64,000 nucleotides of DNA, from the NCBI RefSeq assembly GCF_040786275.1, contig NZ_JBFMVT010000002.1:1364001-1428000 (forward strand), read 5' to 3'. This DNA is from Buttiauxella gaviniae (GTDB lineage: Bacteria; Pseudomonadota; Gammaproteobacteria; Enterobacterales; Enterobacteriaceae). The notes under the pieces were generated by a model that did no database searches, was not told where the DNA came from, and saw nothing but the letters and a program-made list of their open reading frames with translations. Of this stretch, positions 1 to 9,406 are shown piece by piece. Position 1 is the first letter of the stretch; each line of letters opens with the position of its first letter. The position numbers were made by a program, and so were the translations under genes.

Positions 1-64
1 TCAGCATATGCAATAAGTGCCCGCCAATGAGACCTGTGGCTCCGGTTATTAATACTCGGTTCAT
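1..64 (-). CDS. yraR: YraR-like NAD(P)-binding protein, 5' end only
   Basis: Only the first 21 codons are inside the window; the gene runs off the left edge. The visible N-terminus contains a Rossmann nucleotide-binding start (VLITGATGLIGGH), the TGxxGxxG motif of atypical short-chain dehydrogenases. In E. coli the neighbour of yhbO at this position is yraR, whose N-terminus is almost the same. The gene is divergent from yhbO. Identification rests on a short stretch plus synteny. Confidence 0.75.
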   Translation of the reverse strand, partial: MNRVLITGATGLIGGHLLHML

Positions 65-165
65 AGAAACTCCTTATTCAGATGAATCTAAGTCTAGTCC
101 TTTCGCTTGCAAAGTCTGCCTCGTGGTCCAGGCTTAATCACTGAAACCATAAAACCGGAGGAACT

Positions 166-684
166 ATGAGCAAGAAGATTGCAGTCTTGATCACTGACGA
201 ATTTGAGGATTCGGAATTTACCTCGCCTGCGGCCGAGTTTCGTAAAGCGGGTCATGAAGTGGTGACGATTGAAAAGCAGGCGGGAAAAACAGTTACCGGT
301 AAAAAAGGTGAAGCGAAAGTCACTATCGATAAGGCGATTGATGAAGTCAGACCTGCCGATTTCGATGCACTTTTGCTACCTGGCGGCCATTCACCTGATA
401 GCCTGCGCGGTGACGAACGCTTCGTGACGTTTACGCGCGATTTCGTGAACTCCGGCAAACCCGTGTTTGCTATTTGCCACGGCCCGCAGCTACTCATCAG
501 CGCCGATGTGGTTCGTGGGCGTAAACTTACCGCAGTGAAACCTATCGTGATTGACGTTAAAAATGCCGGGGCCGACTTCTATGATAAAGAAGTGGTGGTG
601 GATAAAGATCAGTTAGTCACCAGCCGGACACCGGACGATCTTCCCGCATTTAATCGCGAAGCGCTGCGTCTGTTAGGCCGTTAA
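166..684 (+). CDS. yhbO: DJ-1/PfpI family protein deglycase YhbO
   Basis: A 172-residue single-domain protein of the DJ-1/PfpI superfamily. In E. coli, YhbO repairs glyoxal- and methylglyoxal-glycated proteins and nucleotides and is linked to stress resistance. The nucleophile elbow is visible as AICHGPQ with Cys104 and His105, and an acidic residue near 15-18 would complete the site. Length equals the E. coli protein. A good ribosome site (ggagg) lies just before the ATG. The stop overlaps the end of the convergent yhbP by a few bases. Confidence 0.95.
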   Translation: MSKKIAVLITDEFEDSEFTSPAAEFRKAGHEVVTIEKQAGKTVTGKKGEAKVTIDKAIDEVRPADFDALLLPGGHSPDSLRGDERFVTFTRDFVNSGKPVFAICHGPQLLISADVVRGRKLTAVKPIVIDVKNAGADFYDKEVVVDKDQLVTSRTPDDLPAFNREALRLLGR

Positions 685-1109
685 TTTTCCCGCAGCCAGT
701 GCAGTTTTTTGCCAAAGCCGAGAGTGTTGTCTGTCATTTTCAGCTCGTCGAGCCGGATTTCCCATACGGGGGCAGACATCACTCGCGCCACAGGAAAGCG
801 TTTGCAGTAACGGGGGCGAATGCTTGCCGCTTCTTCCTCTTCAACCAGTGTGATTTCCCCGCGAAACTGTACGCCACGGATTAACGCCACGGTTTTAGGC
901 TGGCCGTTGACCGTTCCCGCGACTTGAGATTGCTTCCCGATGATTCCGCTGTGGCGAGTGTGAGTTTCGCTTAACAAATAAAAAGCTATGCGTTGTTCAT
1001 CAAAAAGATAGAACGCATTTGCACACCATAAATCGCCATTATTGCCCGCGCAGTAAGTCAGTACATGCTGTTTGTTCAGCCAACGACTGATGGCATTGAG
1101 AGTTTCCAT
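681..1109 (-). CDS. yhbP: UPF0306 family protein YhbP
   Basis: A 142-residue member of UPF0306, a split-barrel (pyridoxamine-oxidase-like) fold with no proven function. It is close to E. coli YhbP throughout, for example [20 protein letters not shown]. The start was set at the second ATG (position 1109): an AGGA box lies about 6 bases upstream of it and overlaps the first ATG at 1115, and the E. coli protein begins METL. Convergent with yhbO, divergent from yhbQ. Confidence 0.88.
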   Translation of the reverse strand: METLNAISRWLNKQHVLTYCAGNNGDLWCANAFYLFDEQRIAFYLLSETHTRHSGIIGKQSQVAGTVNGQPKTVALIRGVQFRGEITLVEEEEAASIRPRYCKRFPVARVMSAPVWEIRLDELKMTDNTLGFGKKLHWLREN

Positions 1110-1162
1110 GTGCATCCTGAAGAGTGGTATTCTGCGGAAAACGTTAATTATGCGCCCGACCT

Positions 1163-1447
1163 ATGTCTGCCTGGTATCTCTATTTAGTCCGCACTCTCGA
1201 TAACCGTTTATATACCGGCATTACCACCGATGTGGCACGCCGCTTTGGTCAACACCAGTCTGGAAAAGGGGCGAAAGCCCTACGCGGAAAAGGTGAACTG
1301 AAGTTAGCCTTCAGCCATCTGGTGGGCGATCGCTCATCAGCCCTGCGCCTGGAATATCGTATAAAACGGCTGACTAAATTGCAGAAAGAGAGCCTTGTCG
1401 CGGGGCAACTATCTTTTGAAGATCTGATGGCAGATCTTCAAACATAA
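1163..1447 (+). CDS. yhbQ: GIY-YIG nuclease superfamily protein YhbQ
   Basis: A 94-residue protein consisting of one GIY-YIG endonuclease domain (UvrC N-terminal fold). The hallmark LYLVR...LYTGIT segment is at residues 5-21, followed by the conserved Arg of the domain (ARR) and a basic KGAKALRG loop. E. coli YhbQ has been reported to cut DNA and to be involved in the DNA damage response. It is slightly shorter at the C-terminus than the 100-residue E. coli protein. Its stop is followed directly by a MITE-like repeat. Confidence 0.9.
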   Translation: MSAWYLYLVRTLDNRLYTGITTDVARRFGQHQSGKGAKALRGKGELKLAFSHLVGDRSSALRLEYRIKRLTKLQKESLVAGQLSFEDLMADLQT

Positions 1448-1451
1448 ATTA

Positions 1452-1561
1452 TCCCCAATAGATTTCGTGTTGCAGGTAGGCGGCAAGGGAGTTCATCCCC
1501 AAGAGCTTACTGGGGTGAAGGAGTGCAGCCAACACCCCTGCAGCGCGAAAGATGATGGGGA
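1452..1561. repeat. MITE-like intergenic repeat, copy 1
   Basis: About 110 bp filling the space between the convergent genes yhbQ and yhbS. It carries the shared cores GCAGGTAGGCGGCAAGGGAG and GTGCAGCCAAC, then CCCCTGCAG near the right end. The outer 24 bases at each end form an imperfect inverted repeat (left arm ccccaatagatttcg..., right arm ...cgaaagatgatgggg). Two further copies lie at 43855-43936 and 58357-58555. This matches a dispersed palindromic repeat I recall from intergenic regions of several Enterobacterales. Confidence 0.8.
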
Positions 1562-2068
1562 TTAAAATTCCCGATTAAAGTGCTCGTGATATTCCACCAG
1601 CCCTGAAACACCGTTAAGCGCGTCATCAGCGAGCGGATGAATAAGGAAGTGAGCTTCTGTATCAGGCCACGCGCAACGTAGACCCAACTGGGCAGCAGGA
1701 ACAAAACCAAAGCGTTGATACATCGCCGGTTCGCCTAACGTAACGACTGCCGCGTAGCCAAATTCATTGAGCGAATCGAGCCCTTCATAGACCAGTTTTT
1801 TCGCCAGCCCCTGACCACGGTAGGCTTCGTCAACGGCAAGTGGCGCAAGCCCCACCCACTGAAGCTCTTCGCCTTCTACCGCTACCGGGCTAAATGCCAC
1901 ATAACCCACGACCTGGCCTTCATCGTCAGTGGCAACAACACCCAGCGTTAACAGGCCGTCTTCTCGTAATTCCTTCACCAGATCGGCTTCGCCGTTACCG
2001 TTAAAAGAACGACGAAGTAAGGCGTCGATGCCCGGAGCATCAATAGGTATTTCTACACGAATTAGCAT
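1562..2068 (-). CDS. yhbS: GNAT family N-acetyltransferase YhbS
   Basis: A 168-residue GNAT acetyltransferase. The acetyl-CoA binding signature RGQGLAKKLV is visible around residues 85-95 and the C-terminal CAWPDTEAHFLIHPL region matches E. coli YhbS. The substrate is not established. It lies downstream of ubiT and its start overlaps the ubiT stop by 7 bp, so the two are translationally coupled. The stop codon touches the right end of repeat copy 1. Confidence 0.9.
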   Translation of the reverse strand: MLIRVEIPIDAPGIDALLRRSFNGNGEADLVKELREDGLLTLGVVATDDEGQVVGYVAFSPVAVEGEELQWVGLAPLAVDEAYRGQGLAKKLVYEGLDSLNEFGYAAVVTLGEPAMYQRFGFVPAAQLGLRCAWPDTEAHFLIHPLADDALNGVSGLVEYHEHFNREF

Positions 2069-2586
2069 GGCTCACCTACCGAGTTACTTTCTGGAACAGG
2101 TTTGTGTTTCAGACCTGCTTCGACAAAATCAGCCAGTTGCAGCAGCAGTATGCGCAAGGGTTTAGGCATCGCATCCAGCTCAATGGCATCCATTAAATTT
2201 TTGACGTACAGCCCCAGTTCCGTGTCCCCTTCAATCACCAGTCGACGCTGGAAAAACAGAGTATCGGGATCTTGCTTACGTGCGGCGATCATCAGCAGAT
2301 CGTTGGCTGTTGCGCTGAAGCTGACATCAGCCGGGGCATCTTCACGTACCACCAGTTTATTATCTTGCACCGAAGTAAACCACTTTAGACCGAGATCGCG
2401 TACTTCAATACTTAACCAGCGTCCCTCAAGAAACTCGAGTTCACCCTCTTCCATCGCCTGACGAAATTGCCAGCCAAGGACCTGTTCAAGCACCTGGCGC
2501 TTGAGCGCAAAGGGCGTCAGTTTTACCGGTGTTTTTAACAATGACGGGCCAAAATGGACCAGGCGTGAATGCAATTTATCCAACAC
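2062..2586 (-). CDS. ubiT: Ubiquinone biosynthesis accessory factor UbiT (SCP2 domain)
   Basis: A 174-residue SCP2-type lipid-binding protein. UbiT works with UbiU and UbiV in oxygen-independent ubiquinone synthesis, probably holding the hydrophobic intermediate. The start was moved to a GTG at 2586: GGAG sits 8 bases upstream and the length then equals E. coli UbiT (174). The longer reading frame from 2628 has no such signal. It is divergent from ubiUV across about 245 bp, so both sides of the anaerobic pathway can share control. Confidence 0.92.
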   Translation of the reverse strand: MLDKLHSRLVHFGPSLLKTPVKLTPFALKRQVLEQVLGWQFRQAMEEGELEFLEGRWLSIEVRDLGLKWFTSVQDNKLVVREDAPADVSFSATANDLLMIAARKQDPDTLFFQRRLVIEGDTELGLYVKNLMDAIELDAMPKPLRILLLQLADFVEAGLKHKPVPESNSVGEPC

Positions 2587-2831
2587 GAGTATGACTCCTT
2601 GAGAAATTTTGCTGCTATTTTGCCACACCAGCCATTATCCGTAGCGGTGCAAATCAACAAAGGTGCGGGTACCGATACCATTTATAAGGCTCATCAATAC
2701 GCCATTAGCTGCCTTAAATCAAAATTTGTCGCGGTCGGGTTAACTAAAATCCCAGTTCGTTAACAATTTTGCTGCTCTGCCCAGGGCTGCATGGGTTACC
2801 CCTCAGGTTACCCGATGATTCAGGATAAATT

Positions 2832-3827
2832 ATGGAGTTGCTTTGCCCAGCCGGAAACTTACCGGCGTTGAAAGCGGCCATCGATAATGGTGCCGATGCG
2901 GTTTACATTGGTCTTAAAGATGACACCAACGCCCGCCATTTTGCTGGCCTGAATTTCACGGAGAAGAAACTGCAAGAAGCGGTGAGTTACGTGCATCAAC
3001 ATCGCCGTAAACTGCATATCGCTATCAATACCTTTGCGCACCCCGATGGCTATGTGCGCTGGCAACGAGCAGTGGATATGGCAGCGCAACTCGGGGCTGA
3101 TGCCTTAATTCTGGCCGATCTCGCCATGCTTGAGTACGCAGCAGAACGTTATCCGCATATCGAACGCCATGTTTCGGTGCAAGCCTCTGCCACCAATGAA
3201 GAAGCTGTTCGCTTTTATCATCGCAACTTTGACGTCGCTCGTGTGGTACTGCCGCGCGTGTTATCCATTCATCAGGTGAAACAATTAGCCAGAGTGACAC
3301 CCGTGCCGCTGGAAGTCTTTGCTTTCGGTAGTCTGTGCATTATGGCCGAAGGGCGCTGTTACCTTTCCTCTTATCTGACAGGCGAATCACCGAATACCGT
3401 AGGTGCTTGTTCCCCTGCGCGCTTTGTTCGCTGGCAGCAAACCCCGCAGGGTCTGGAATCGCGCCTTAATGATGTGCTGATTGACCGCTACCAGGATGGC
3501 GAAAACGCCGGTTATCCAACGTTGTGCAAAGGCCGCTATCTGGTTGATGACCAGAAATATCACGCGCTTGAAGAGCCAACCAGCCTGAATACGCTTGAGC
3601 TGCTGCCTGAATTACTCGCGGCAAATATTGCCTCGGTGAAAATCGAAGGCCGCCAGCGTAGCCCGGCTTACGTAACCCAGGTTGCCAAAGTGTGGCGTCA
3701 GGCAATCGACCGTTGCATGGCCGATCCGGAAAACTACCGAGCACAACCGGCATGGATGGAGGCGCTGGGCGCCATGGCCGAAGGCACACAAACCACTCTC
3801 GGTGCCTATCACCGTAAATGGCAGTAG
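2832..3827 (+). CDS. ubiU: Ubiquinone anaerobic biosynthesis protein UbiU (U32 family)
   Basis: A 331-residue U32-peptidase-family protein, the same length as E. coli UbiU. UbiU forms a heterodimer with UbiV and hydroxylates ubiquinone precursors without O2. The four [4Fe-4S] ligands known from E. coli are present: Cys169 and Cys176 (GSLCIMAEGRC), Cys193 (VGACSP) and a fourth in TLCKGRY near residue 232. It is the first gene of a ubiU-ubiV pair with an 8 bp gap. Confidence 0.96.
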   Translation: MELLCPAGNLPALKAAIDNGADAVYIGLKDDTNARHFAGLNFTEKKLQEAVSYVHQHRRKLHIAINTFAHPDGYVRWQRAVDMAAQLGADALILADLAMLEYAAERYPHIERHVSVQASATNEEAVRFYHRNFDVARVVLPRVLSIHQVKQLARVTPVPLEVFAFGSLCIMAEGRCYLSSYLTGESPNTVGACSPARFVRWQQTPQGLESRLNDVLIDRYQDGENAGYPTLCKGRYLVDDQKYHALEEPTSLNTLELLPELLAANIASVKIEGRQRSPAYVTQVAKVWRQAIDRCMADPENYRAQPAWMEALGAMAEGTQTTLGAYHRKWQ

Positions 3828-3835
3828 GGAAAACC

Positions 3836-4720
3836 ATGAAATATTCATTAGGGCCGGTGCTTTATTACTGGCCAAAAGAGACCCTGGAAAAATTTTACCA
3901 GGCTGCCGCAAACAGTAGCGCCGAGACGATTTACCTCGGCGAATCGGTATGCAGCAAGCGCCGCGCCACTAAAGTGGGTGACTGGCTGGATATGGCGAAA
4001 AGCCTGGCAGGCCAGGGAAAACAAGTGGTGCTTTCAACACTGGCATTAGTTCAGGCACCTTCTGAGCTAAACGAACTCAAACGCTATGTTGAAAATGGCG
4101 ATTTCTTAATTGAAGCCAATGACCTGGGCGCGGTAAACATGGCGGCAGAACGTAAACTGCCGTTTGTGGCAGGCCATGCGCTCAACTGTTATAACGCGGT
4201 AACGCTGCGACTGCTGCTCAAGCAGGGCATGGTTCGTTGGTGCATGCCGGTTGAGCTGTCGCGCGACTGGCTCTCCAACATGCTTATTCAGTGCGATGAG
4301 TTAGGGATTCGCAATAAGTTTGAAGTGGAAGTACTCAGTTACGGCCATTTGCCGCTTGCCTACTCTGCACGTTGTTTCACCGCTCGTTCCGAAGACAAAC
4401 CGAAGGATGAGTGCGAAACCTGCTGCATTAAATATCCGGTTGGGCGCAATATGCTTTCGCAGGAAAACCAGCAGGTGTTTGTGCTCAATGGTATTCAGAC
4501 CATGAGCGGCTATGTTTACAACCTTGGAAACGAGCTGGCATCCATGAAGGGGCTGGTGGACATGGTGCGGCTATCGCCGATGGGGATGGAAACGTTGCGT
4601 GTTCTGGAAGCATTTCGCAAAAATGAGAACGGCAATGCTCCGTTATCTTTGGCGCAGCAAAACGATTGTAATGGTTACTGGCGACGCGTGGCTGGCCTTG
4701 AACTGGTAACGCAGAGCTGA
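3836..4720 (+). CDS. ubiV: Ubiquinone anaerobic biosynthesis protein UbiV (U32 family)
   Basis: A 294-residue partner of UbiU. The iron-sulfur Cys residues are visible: Cys39 (ESVCSKRR), one in YSARCFTAR, and a pair in DECETCCIKYP. The start was placed at MKYSLGP (3836), which follows an aggga box and matches the E. coli N-terminus; the longer frame from 3818 would overlap ubiU and has no ribosome site. The stop is followed by an inverted repeat leading into yhbW. Confidence 0.95.
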   Translation: MKYSLGPVLYYWPKETLEKFYQAAANSSAETIYLGESVCSKRRATKVGDWLDMAKSLAGQGKQVVLSTLALVQAPSELNELKRYVENGDFLIEANDLGAVNMAAERKLPFVAGHALNCYNAVTLRLLLKQGMVRWCMPVELSRDWLSNMLIQCDELGIRNKFEVEVLSYGHLPLAYSARCFTARSEDKPKDECETCCIKYPVGRNMLSQENQQVFVLNGIQTMSGYVYNLGNELASMKGLVDMVRLSPMGMETLRVLEAFRKNENGNAPLSLAQQNDCNGYWRRVAGLELVTQS

Positions 4721-4725
4721 GAAAA

Positions 4726-4810
4726 GGCTCACTTTGTTACTTAATTGTTGATGGATTTCGGCAATACTGAAGAGGTTATCAGCAAACGAAGTACCTAAAC
4801 AAAGTGAGCC
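4726..4810 (+). promoter_or_regulatory. 13-bp perfect inverted repeat enclosing the yhbW leader
   Basis: GGCTCACTTTGTT at 4726-4738 and its exact reverse complement at 4798-4810 flank 59 bases between ubiV and yhbW. The right arm ends 3 bases before the yhbW ATG and contains the only purine-rich stretch (AAAGTGAG) that could serve as its ribosome site. In a ubiV-yhbW read-through RNA the arms could pair and hide the start of yhbW. Function is inferred. Confidence 0.5.
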
Positions 4811-4813
4811 GTT

Positions 4814-5824
4814 ATGTCTGAATCTACCCAAGTTCCGTTTTCATTACTTGATTTAGCGCCCATCCCACAAGGCTCCCAGCCGCGTGACGCATTTCTTCGT
4901 TCTCTGGATTTAGCTCGCCTTGCCGAAAAGCGCGGGTATCACCGTTATTGGCTGGCCGAGCACCACAACATGACCGGGATTGCCAGTGCGGCAACATCGG
5001 TGCTCATTGGCTACCTGGCAGCAAACACCGAAACGTTACGCCTCGGCTCGGGCGGCGTGATGCTGCCGAACCATTCGCCTCTGGTGATTGCCGAGCAGTT
5101 CGGCACGCTGGAAACGCTTTATCCTGGTCGTATCGATTTGGGATTAGGCCGTGCACCGGGAAGCGATCAGCGCACAATGATGGCATTGCGCCGCCATATG
5201 AGTGGTGACATCGACAATTTCCCACGTGATGTGAGTGAGCTGGTGGCCTGGTTTGACGCAACCGATGCGAATCCGCCGGTGCGTCCTGTTCCGGGTTATA
5301 ACACTAAAATCCCTGTCTGGTTGTTAGGTTCCAGTCTGTATAGCGCCCAGCTTGCGGCCCAGCTTGGGTTGCCGTTCGCGTTTGCCTCGCACTTTGCCCC
5401 GGATATGTTATTCCAGGCGCTACAGCTTTATCGCGCGCAGTTCAAACCCTCCGCTCGCCTGGAAAAACCGTACGCAATGGTGTGCATAAATATTGTTGCC
5501 GCCGAAAGCAACCGCGACGCGGAGTTTTTGTTTACTTCGATGCAGCAGGCTTTCGTTAAATTGCGTCGCGGCGAAACCGGTCAGTTGCCGCCGCCAATTG
5601 AAAATATGGACAGTTTCTGGAGCCCGGCAGAAAAGTACGGCGTGCAACAAGCGCTGAGTATGTCGCTGGTGGGTGATAAAGCGAAAGTCCGTCACGGGCT
5701 GATCTCTTTATTGCGTGAAACGCAGGCCGACGAAATCATGGTTAACGGTCAGATCTTCGACAGTCAGGCAAGAATGCACTCCTTTGATTTAGCGATGGAT
5801 GTGCATGAGAGTCTAATGGGATAA
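4814..5824 (+). CDS. yhbW: Luciferase-like flavin monooxygenase YhbW
   Basis: A 336-residue member of the bacterial luciferase-like (LLM, F420/FMN-dependent) monooxygenase family. It has the typical YWLAEHHN segment near residue 42, [19 protein letters not shown], and [11 protein letters not shown]. Length is within one residue of E. coli YhbW. The physiological substrate is unknown. It follows ubiUV in the same direction; whether it has its own promoter is unclear, and an inverted repeat covers its ribosome site. Convergent with mtr. Confidence 0.92.
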   Translation: MSESTQVPFSLLDLAPIPQGSQPRDAFLRSLDLARLAEKRGYHRYWLAEHHNMTGIASAATSVLIGYLAANTETLRLGSGGVMLPNHSPLVIAEQFGTLETLYPGRIDLGLGRAPGSDQRTMMALRRHMSGDIDNFPRDVSELVAWFDATDANPPVRPVPGYNTKIPVWLLGSSLYSAQLAAQLGLPFAFASHFAPDMLFQALQLYRAQFKPSARLEKPYAMVCINIVAAESNRDAEFLFTSMQQAFVKLRRGETGQLPPPIENMDSFWSPAEKYGVQQALSMSLVGDKAKVRHGLISLLRETQADEIMVNGQIFDSQARMHSFDLAMDVHESLMG

Positions 5825-5830
5825 GGTTTC

Positions 5831-5848
5831 GCCCCTCTTTTGAGGGGC
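5831..5848. terminator. GC-rich hairpin between yhbW and mtr
   Basis: GCCCCTC tttt GAGGGGC is a perfect 7-bp stem in the 30 bp between the convergent yhbW and mtr stops. Flanking T and A tracts extend the pairing, but neither strand has a clean U-tract after the stem. It is therefore probably a shared terminator of modest strength. Confidence 0.5.
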
Positions 5849-5854
5849 AAAAAT

Positions 5855-7099
5855 TTAGTGATATACCGGCAAGAGATTAAAGCTCGAAAGAAGATGAATC
5901 ACTGCGTTGCCAACCCCAAACACCAGAATCAGCACAATCATTTTATTCCCGCCCCACACTCGATACGCCGGGCTGCCGAATTTCTTGCGTGATGCTCTCG
6001 CAAGCAGGGCCGGAACAATAGCCGCCCAAATCGTTGCCGCAAGCCCTGCAAAACCAATCGCATAGATAAACCCGTCAGGCCAGATAAATCCACCCAACAT
6101 TGGTGGGATAAATGTCACTAACGCCGTTTTCAGGCGACCAATCGGTGAATCATCGAACTTAAACAAGTCAGCTAAATAATCGAATAAACCTAACGTCACG
6201 CCCAGGAAGGAGCTGGCGACGGCGAAATTAGAGAAAACGATCAGCAGCAAATCCAGCGCACGACTGTTTAACACTCCGCTCAGCGCACCAACCAGCACAT
6301 CGATATTCCCGCCTTTATCCGCGATGGCGATAAAGTCACCACGTGGAATATTGCCCATGCTCCCCATCAGCCAAATGGTATACAGCGCCAGCGCCATCAG
6401 CGTTCCCCACAACAGGCAGCGCTTAATCGTCTGTGGATCTTTGCCATAATATTTCATCAGACTGGGCACGTTGCCGTGATAGCCAAACGAGGCCAGACAG
6501 AAGGGCAGCGTCATAAACAAATAGGGCAAATAACTCGGATTGATGGCCTTACTATCCAGAAGCGTTGCAGGTTCGATATGCCATATCAGGCCACCAAACG
6601 TCATAAAGAAAGTCAGGATTTTTGCACCAAGCACGATTGTTGTCATGCGGCTAACCGCTCGAGTGCTTAACCAAACGATAAACGCCACCACAAAAGCAAA
6701 AATCAGCCCGGCAAATCTGGCAGGGAAATCGACGGACATTTCACCCAGCGTATGGTGAATGACCGACCCGCTTGCCGAGATATAGGCGTAAGTCAGAATG
6801 TAGAGCACGAAGGCAATGGAAAGGCCGTTAATCAGATTCCAGCCTTTGCCCAACAGGTCTTTGGTGACCGTGTCAAAACTGGAGCCAACGCGGTAGTTGA
6901 GGTTAGCTTCCAGAATCATCAGCCCTGAGTGCAGCATACAAAACCAGGTCACGATCAACGCCGCTAAAGACCAGAAAAACCAACTGCCCGCCATCACCAC
7001 AGGCAAGGAAAACATCCCTGCGCCAATAATAGTCCCGCCAATAATCATGACGCCGCCAAAAATAGACGGCGATGCCTGGGGGGTCGATAAGGTTGCCAT
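5855..7099 (-). CDS. mtr: Tryptophan-specific transporter Mtr
   Basis: A 414-residue inner-membrane amino-acid/H+ symporter of the aromatic amino acid permease family, the same length as E. coli Mtr. About 11 hydrophobic segments are visible, starting with [17 protein letters not shown], the conserved GxxxGxGxxxxP-type first helix. It imports tryptophan with high affinity. A TrpR-type operator lies 55-75 bp upstream of the ATG, so repression by TrpR with tryptophan is expected as in E. coli. Confidence 0.96.
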   Translation of the reverse strand: MATLSTPQASPSIFGGVMIIGGTIIGAGMFSLPVVMAGSWFFWSLAALIVTWFCMLHSGLMILEANLNYRVGSSFDTVTKDLLGKGWNLINGLSIAFVLYILTYAYISASGSVIHHTLGEMSVDFPARFAGLIFAFVVAFIVWLSTRAVSRMTTIVLGAKILTFFMTFGGLIWHIEPATLLDSKAINPSYLPYLFMTLPFCLASFGYHGNVPSLMKYYGKDPQTIKRCLLWGTLMALALYTIWLMGSMGNIPRGDFIAIADKGGNIDVLVGALSGVLNSRALDLLLIVFSNFAVASSFLGVTLGLFDYLADLFKFDDSPIGRLKTALVTFIPPMLGGFIWPDGFIYAIGFAGLAATIWAAIVPALLARASRKKFGSPAYRVWGGNKMIVLILVFGVGNAVIHLLSSFNLLPVYH

Positions 7100-7153
7100 A
7101 CGAATTCCTGAAACAATGAACGACTGTCAGAGCGACAAATCTACTACGCAACA

Positions 7154-7175
7154 TTGTACCAGTACATGAGTACAA
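7154..7175 (-). promoter_or_regulatory. TrpR operator upstream of mtr
   Basis: Read on the mtr strand, TTGTACTCATGTACTGGTACAA is a near-palindrome built from GTACT half-sites. It is almost identical to the TrpR operator I recall for E. coli mtr (TGTACTCGTGTACTGGTACA). Its position 55-75 bp before the start is right for promoter occlusion. TyrR boxes are expected from E. coli but I could not place them with confidence. Confidence 0.8.
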
Positions 7176-7182
7176 TTTGGAT

Positions 7183-7216
7183 AAAAAAAATCCCGGTCGA
7201 TTAAACCAGGATTTTT
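7183..7216 (-). terminator. Rho-independent terminator of deaD
   Basis: On the minus strand the sequence AAATCCTGGT...ACCGGGATTT forms a stem with one bulge and is followed by a run of eight T. It sits about 45 bp after the deaD stop. A second, perfect palindrome (GCCTGCTGA tta TCAGCAGGC, 7223-7243) lies just before it and may protect the 3' end. The A-tract on the other side could also stop leftward-opposed transcription. Confidence 0.85.
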
Positions 7217-7258
7217 ATCACTGCCTGCTGATTATCAGCAGGCATAACGTTCTGTCAA

Positions 7259-9226
7259 TTACGCTTCAGTTGTACGACGACGAGCAGGAGCTGCGCCATC
7301 TTCACGACGTGGGCCACGACCGCCTTCACGACGTTCGCCGCTGAAGCTACGTGGTGCGCCAGCACCTGGACCGTCACGACGTGGACCGCGGCCGCCTTCA
7401 CGACGTTCGCCACCACCGAAACCACGACCAGCACCACCGCCGCGGCGTTCGCCACCACGGTCAGTACGTGGCTGAGCATCACCCATCAACTGCATATTCA
7501 TTGGTTTGTTCAGAATACGAGTACGGGTAAAGTGCTGCAGAACTTCACCTGGCATACCTTTTGGCAGCTCGATGGTGGAGTGAGTACCAAACAGCTTGAT
7601 GTTACCGATGTAACGGCTGCTGATATCGCCTTCGTTAGCGATAGCGCCAACGATATGACGAACTTCGACACCATCATCACGGCCAACTTCGATACGGTAC
7701 AGTTCCATGTCGCCAACATCACGACGCTCACGACGTGGTGCATCGCCATCACGCTGCGGACGATCGCCACGCTCTGGACGGTCACCGCGTGGTGCACGGT
7801 CGCCACGTGGAGCGCGATCTGAACGTTCGAAACGTTCGTCGCGTTCACGGAATTCACGACGTGGACGCATTGGTGCATCTGGTGGCAGGATCAGAGGACG
7901 TTCGCCCTGTGCCATTTTCAGCAGTGCTGCAGCCAGCGTTTCCATGTCCAGCGCTTCTTCAGTTTCAGCAGAAGGCTGAATTTTCGCCAGCAGGCCACGG
8001 TACAGATCCAGATCGCTGCTTTCCAACTGCTGCTGAACTTTAGCAGCGAACTTAGCCAGACGACGCTCGCTCAGCAGGTCGCGGTTTGGCAGCTCTACTT
8101 CTGGAATGGTCAGCTTCATGGTGCGTTCGATGTTGCGCAGCAGACGACGCTCGCGGTTCTCAACGAACAGCAGCGCACGGCCAGCACGACCCGCACGACC
8201 AGTACGACCGATGCGGTGAACGTAAGATTCTGAGTCCATCGGGATGTCGTAGTTAACAACCAGGCTGATACGCTCAACGTCCAGACCACGAGCTGCAACG
8301 TCGGTTGCAATCAGGATATCCAGACGACCGTCTTTCAGACGCTCCAGAGTTTGCTCACGCAGTGCCTGGTTCATGTCGCCGTTCAGGGCAGCACTGTTAT
8401 AGCCACTCTGTTCCAGCGCTTCAGCCACTTCCAGCGTTGCGTTTTTGGTACGTACGAAAATGATAGCCGCATCAAAATCTTCAGATTCAAGGAAACGAAC
8501 CAGCGCTTCGTTTTTACGCATACCGTGAACAGTCCAGTAGCTCTGGCTGATGTCCGGGCGAGTCGTTACGCTGGATTGAATGCGAACTTCCTGCGGATCT
8601 TTCATGAAACGACGGGTAATACGACGAATCGCTTCTGGCATCGTTGCAGAGAACAGAGCGGTCTGATGACCTTCTGGAATCTGAGCCATGATAGTTTCTA
8701 CGTCTTCAATGAAGCCCATACGCAGCATTTCATCAGCTTCGTCCAGTACCAGACCTTTCAGGTTGGACAGATTCAGCGTACCGCGTTTTAAATGGTCAAG
8801 CAGGCGGCCTGGGGTACCAACAACAATTTGTGGTCCCTGACGCAGGGCGCGCAGCTGCACGTCATAACGCTGGCCACCGTAAAGGGCAACAACGTTTACG
8901 CCATGCATATGTTTAGAGAAATCCGTCATGGCTTCAGCAACCTGAACCGCCAGTTCGCGGGTCGGTGCCAGCACCAGGATTTGTGGTGCTTTCAGCTCTG
9001 GATCAAGGTTATGCAGCAGCGGTAAAGAGAACGCTGCAGTTTTGCCGCTACCTGTCTGGGCCATACCCAGAACATCGCGGCCAGCCAGCAGTTGTGGAAT
9101 ACACTCTGCCTGGATTGGAGATGGTTTTTCGTAACCCAGATCGTTCAGGGCTTTAAGGATAGAGCCGTTAAGACCCAGATCGGTAAAAGTAGTTTCGATA
9201 GTAGTAGTCTCGATGGTATCAGTCAT
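7259..9226 (-). CDS. deaD: ATP-dependent RNA helicase DeaD (CsdA)
   Basis: A 655-residue cold-shock DEAD-box helicase that unwinds RNA in ribosome assembly and mRNA decay. Motif I (AQTGSGKT), DEAD box (VLDEADEM), SAT and [11 protein letters not shown] are all present, followed by the DbpA-type RNA-binding domain. The basic C-terminal tail has [10 protein letters not shown] and [13 protein letters not shown] repeats and is longer than in E. coli (629 residues in total), the extra length coming mainly from these repeats. The start is at 9226 (MTDTIETT), overlapping the yrbN stop; the frame from 9289 has no homology to DeaD before that point. Confidence 0.95.
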   Translation of the reverse strand: MTDTIETTTIETTFTDLGLNGSILKALNDLGYEKPSPIQAECIPQLLAGRDVLGMAQTGSGKTAAFSLPLLHNLDPELKAPQILVLAPTRELAVQVAEAMTDFSKHMHGVNVVALYGGQRYDVQLRALRQGPQIVVGTPGRLLDHLKRGTLNLSNLKGLVLDEADEMLRMGFIEDVETIMAQIPEGHQTALFSATMPEAIRRITRRFMKDPQEVRIQSSVTTRPDISQSYWTVHGMRKNEALVRFLESEDFDAAIIFVRTKNATLEVAEALEQSGYNSAALNGDMNQALREQTLERLKDGRLDILIATDVAARGLDVERISLVVNYDIPMDSESYVHRIGRTGRAGRAGRALLFVENRERRLLRNIERTMKLTIPEVELPNRDLLSERRLAKFAAKVQQQLESSDLDLYRGLLAKIQPSAETEEALDMETLAAALLKMAQGERPLILPPDAPMRPRREFRERDERFERSDRAPRGDRAPRGDRPERGDRPQRDGDAPRRERRDVGDMELYRIEVGRDDGVEVRHIVGAIANEGDISSRYIGNIKLFGTHSTIELPKGMPGEVLQHFTRTRILNKPMNMQLMGDAQPRTDRGGERRGGGAGRGFGGGERREGGRGPRRDGPGAGAPRSFSGERREGGRGPRREDGAAPARRRTTEA

Positions 9227-9296
9227 GTAGTACACGTGCCTCGTAGATGGCGGCCAGTCTACATAACTCATCGTGAAATTGACCTGCAATTTTCAT
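9219..9296 (-). CDS. yrbN: Small leader protein YrbN upstream of deaD
   Basis: A 25-codon ORF with the sequence [20 protein letters not shown] then RVLHD. E. coli has a verified small protein YrbN of about this size and sequence at the same place. Its TGA overlaps the deaD start codon (cATGacTGA), which indicates translational coupling. The DNA around it is strongly conserved in my memory of enterobacteria. Its molecular role is unknown; it may set deaD translation. Confidence 0.85.
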   Translation of the reverse strand: MKIAGQFHDELCRLAAIYEARVLHD

Positions 9297-9337
9297 TGAA
9301 AAGTGTGAACCGGCTCAAATTTGGTTGATTAACGAAC

Positions 9338-9365
9338 AAAAACGCCCTCACCCGTTAAGGTGATG
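9338..9365 (-). terminator. Weak terminator-like hairpin after nlpI
   Basis: On the minus strand TCACC ttaacg GGTGA is followed by gggcgttttt. The stem is only 5 bp, so termination would be partial. It separates nlpI from the yrbN-deaD transcript, and the deaD promoter is expected in this 110-bp gap. Confidence 0.45.
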
Positions 9366-9406
9366 ACTTTAATTAAAAAGTTTATGGGCTGATCGATGTT
9401 CGTCAG

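Noticed and set aside
2709-2722. Possible FNR box between ubiT and ubiU (TTGATTTAAGGCAG on the minus strand)
   Set aside because: Only one half-site (TTGAT) fits TTGATnnnnATCAA; the other half does not match. FNR control is plausible for these genes but not supported by this site.
7740-7825. Short tandem repeats resembling a small CRISPR or satellite
   Set aside because: They encode the RGDRAP-type repeats of the DeaD C-terminal tail; unit lengths are short, there are no spacers, and the frame is preserved.
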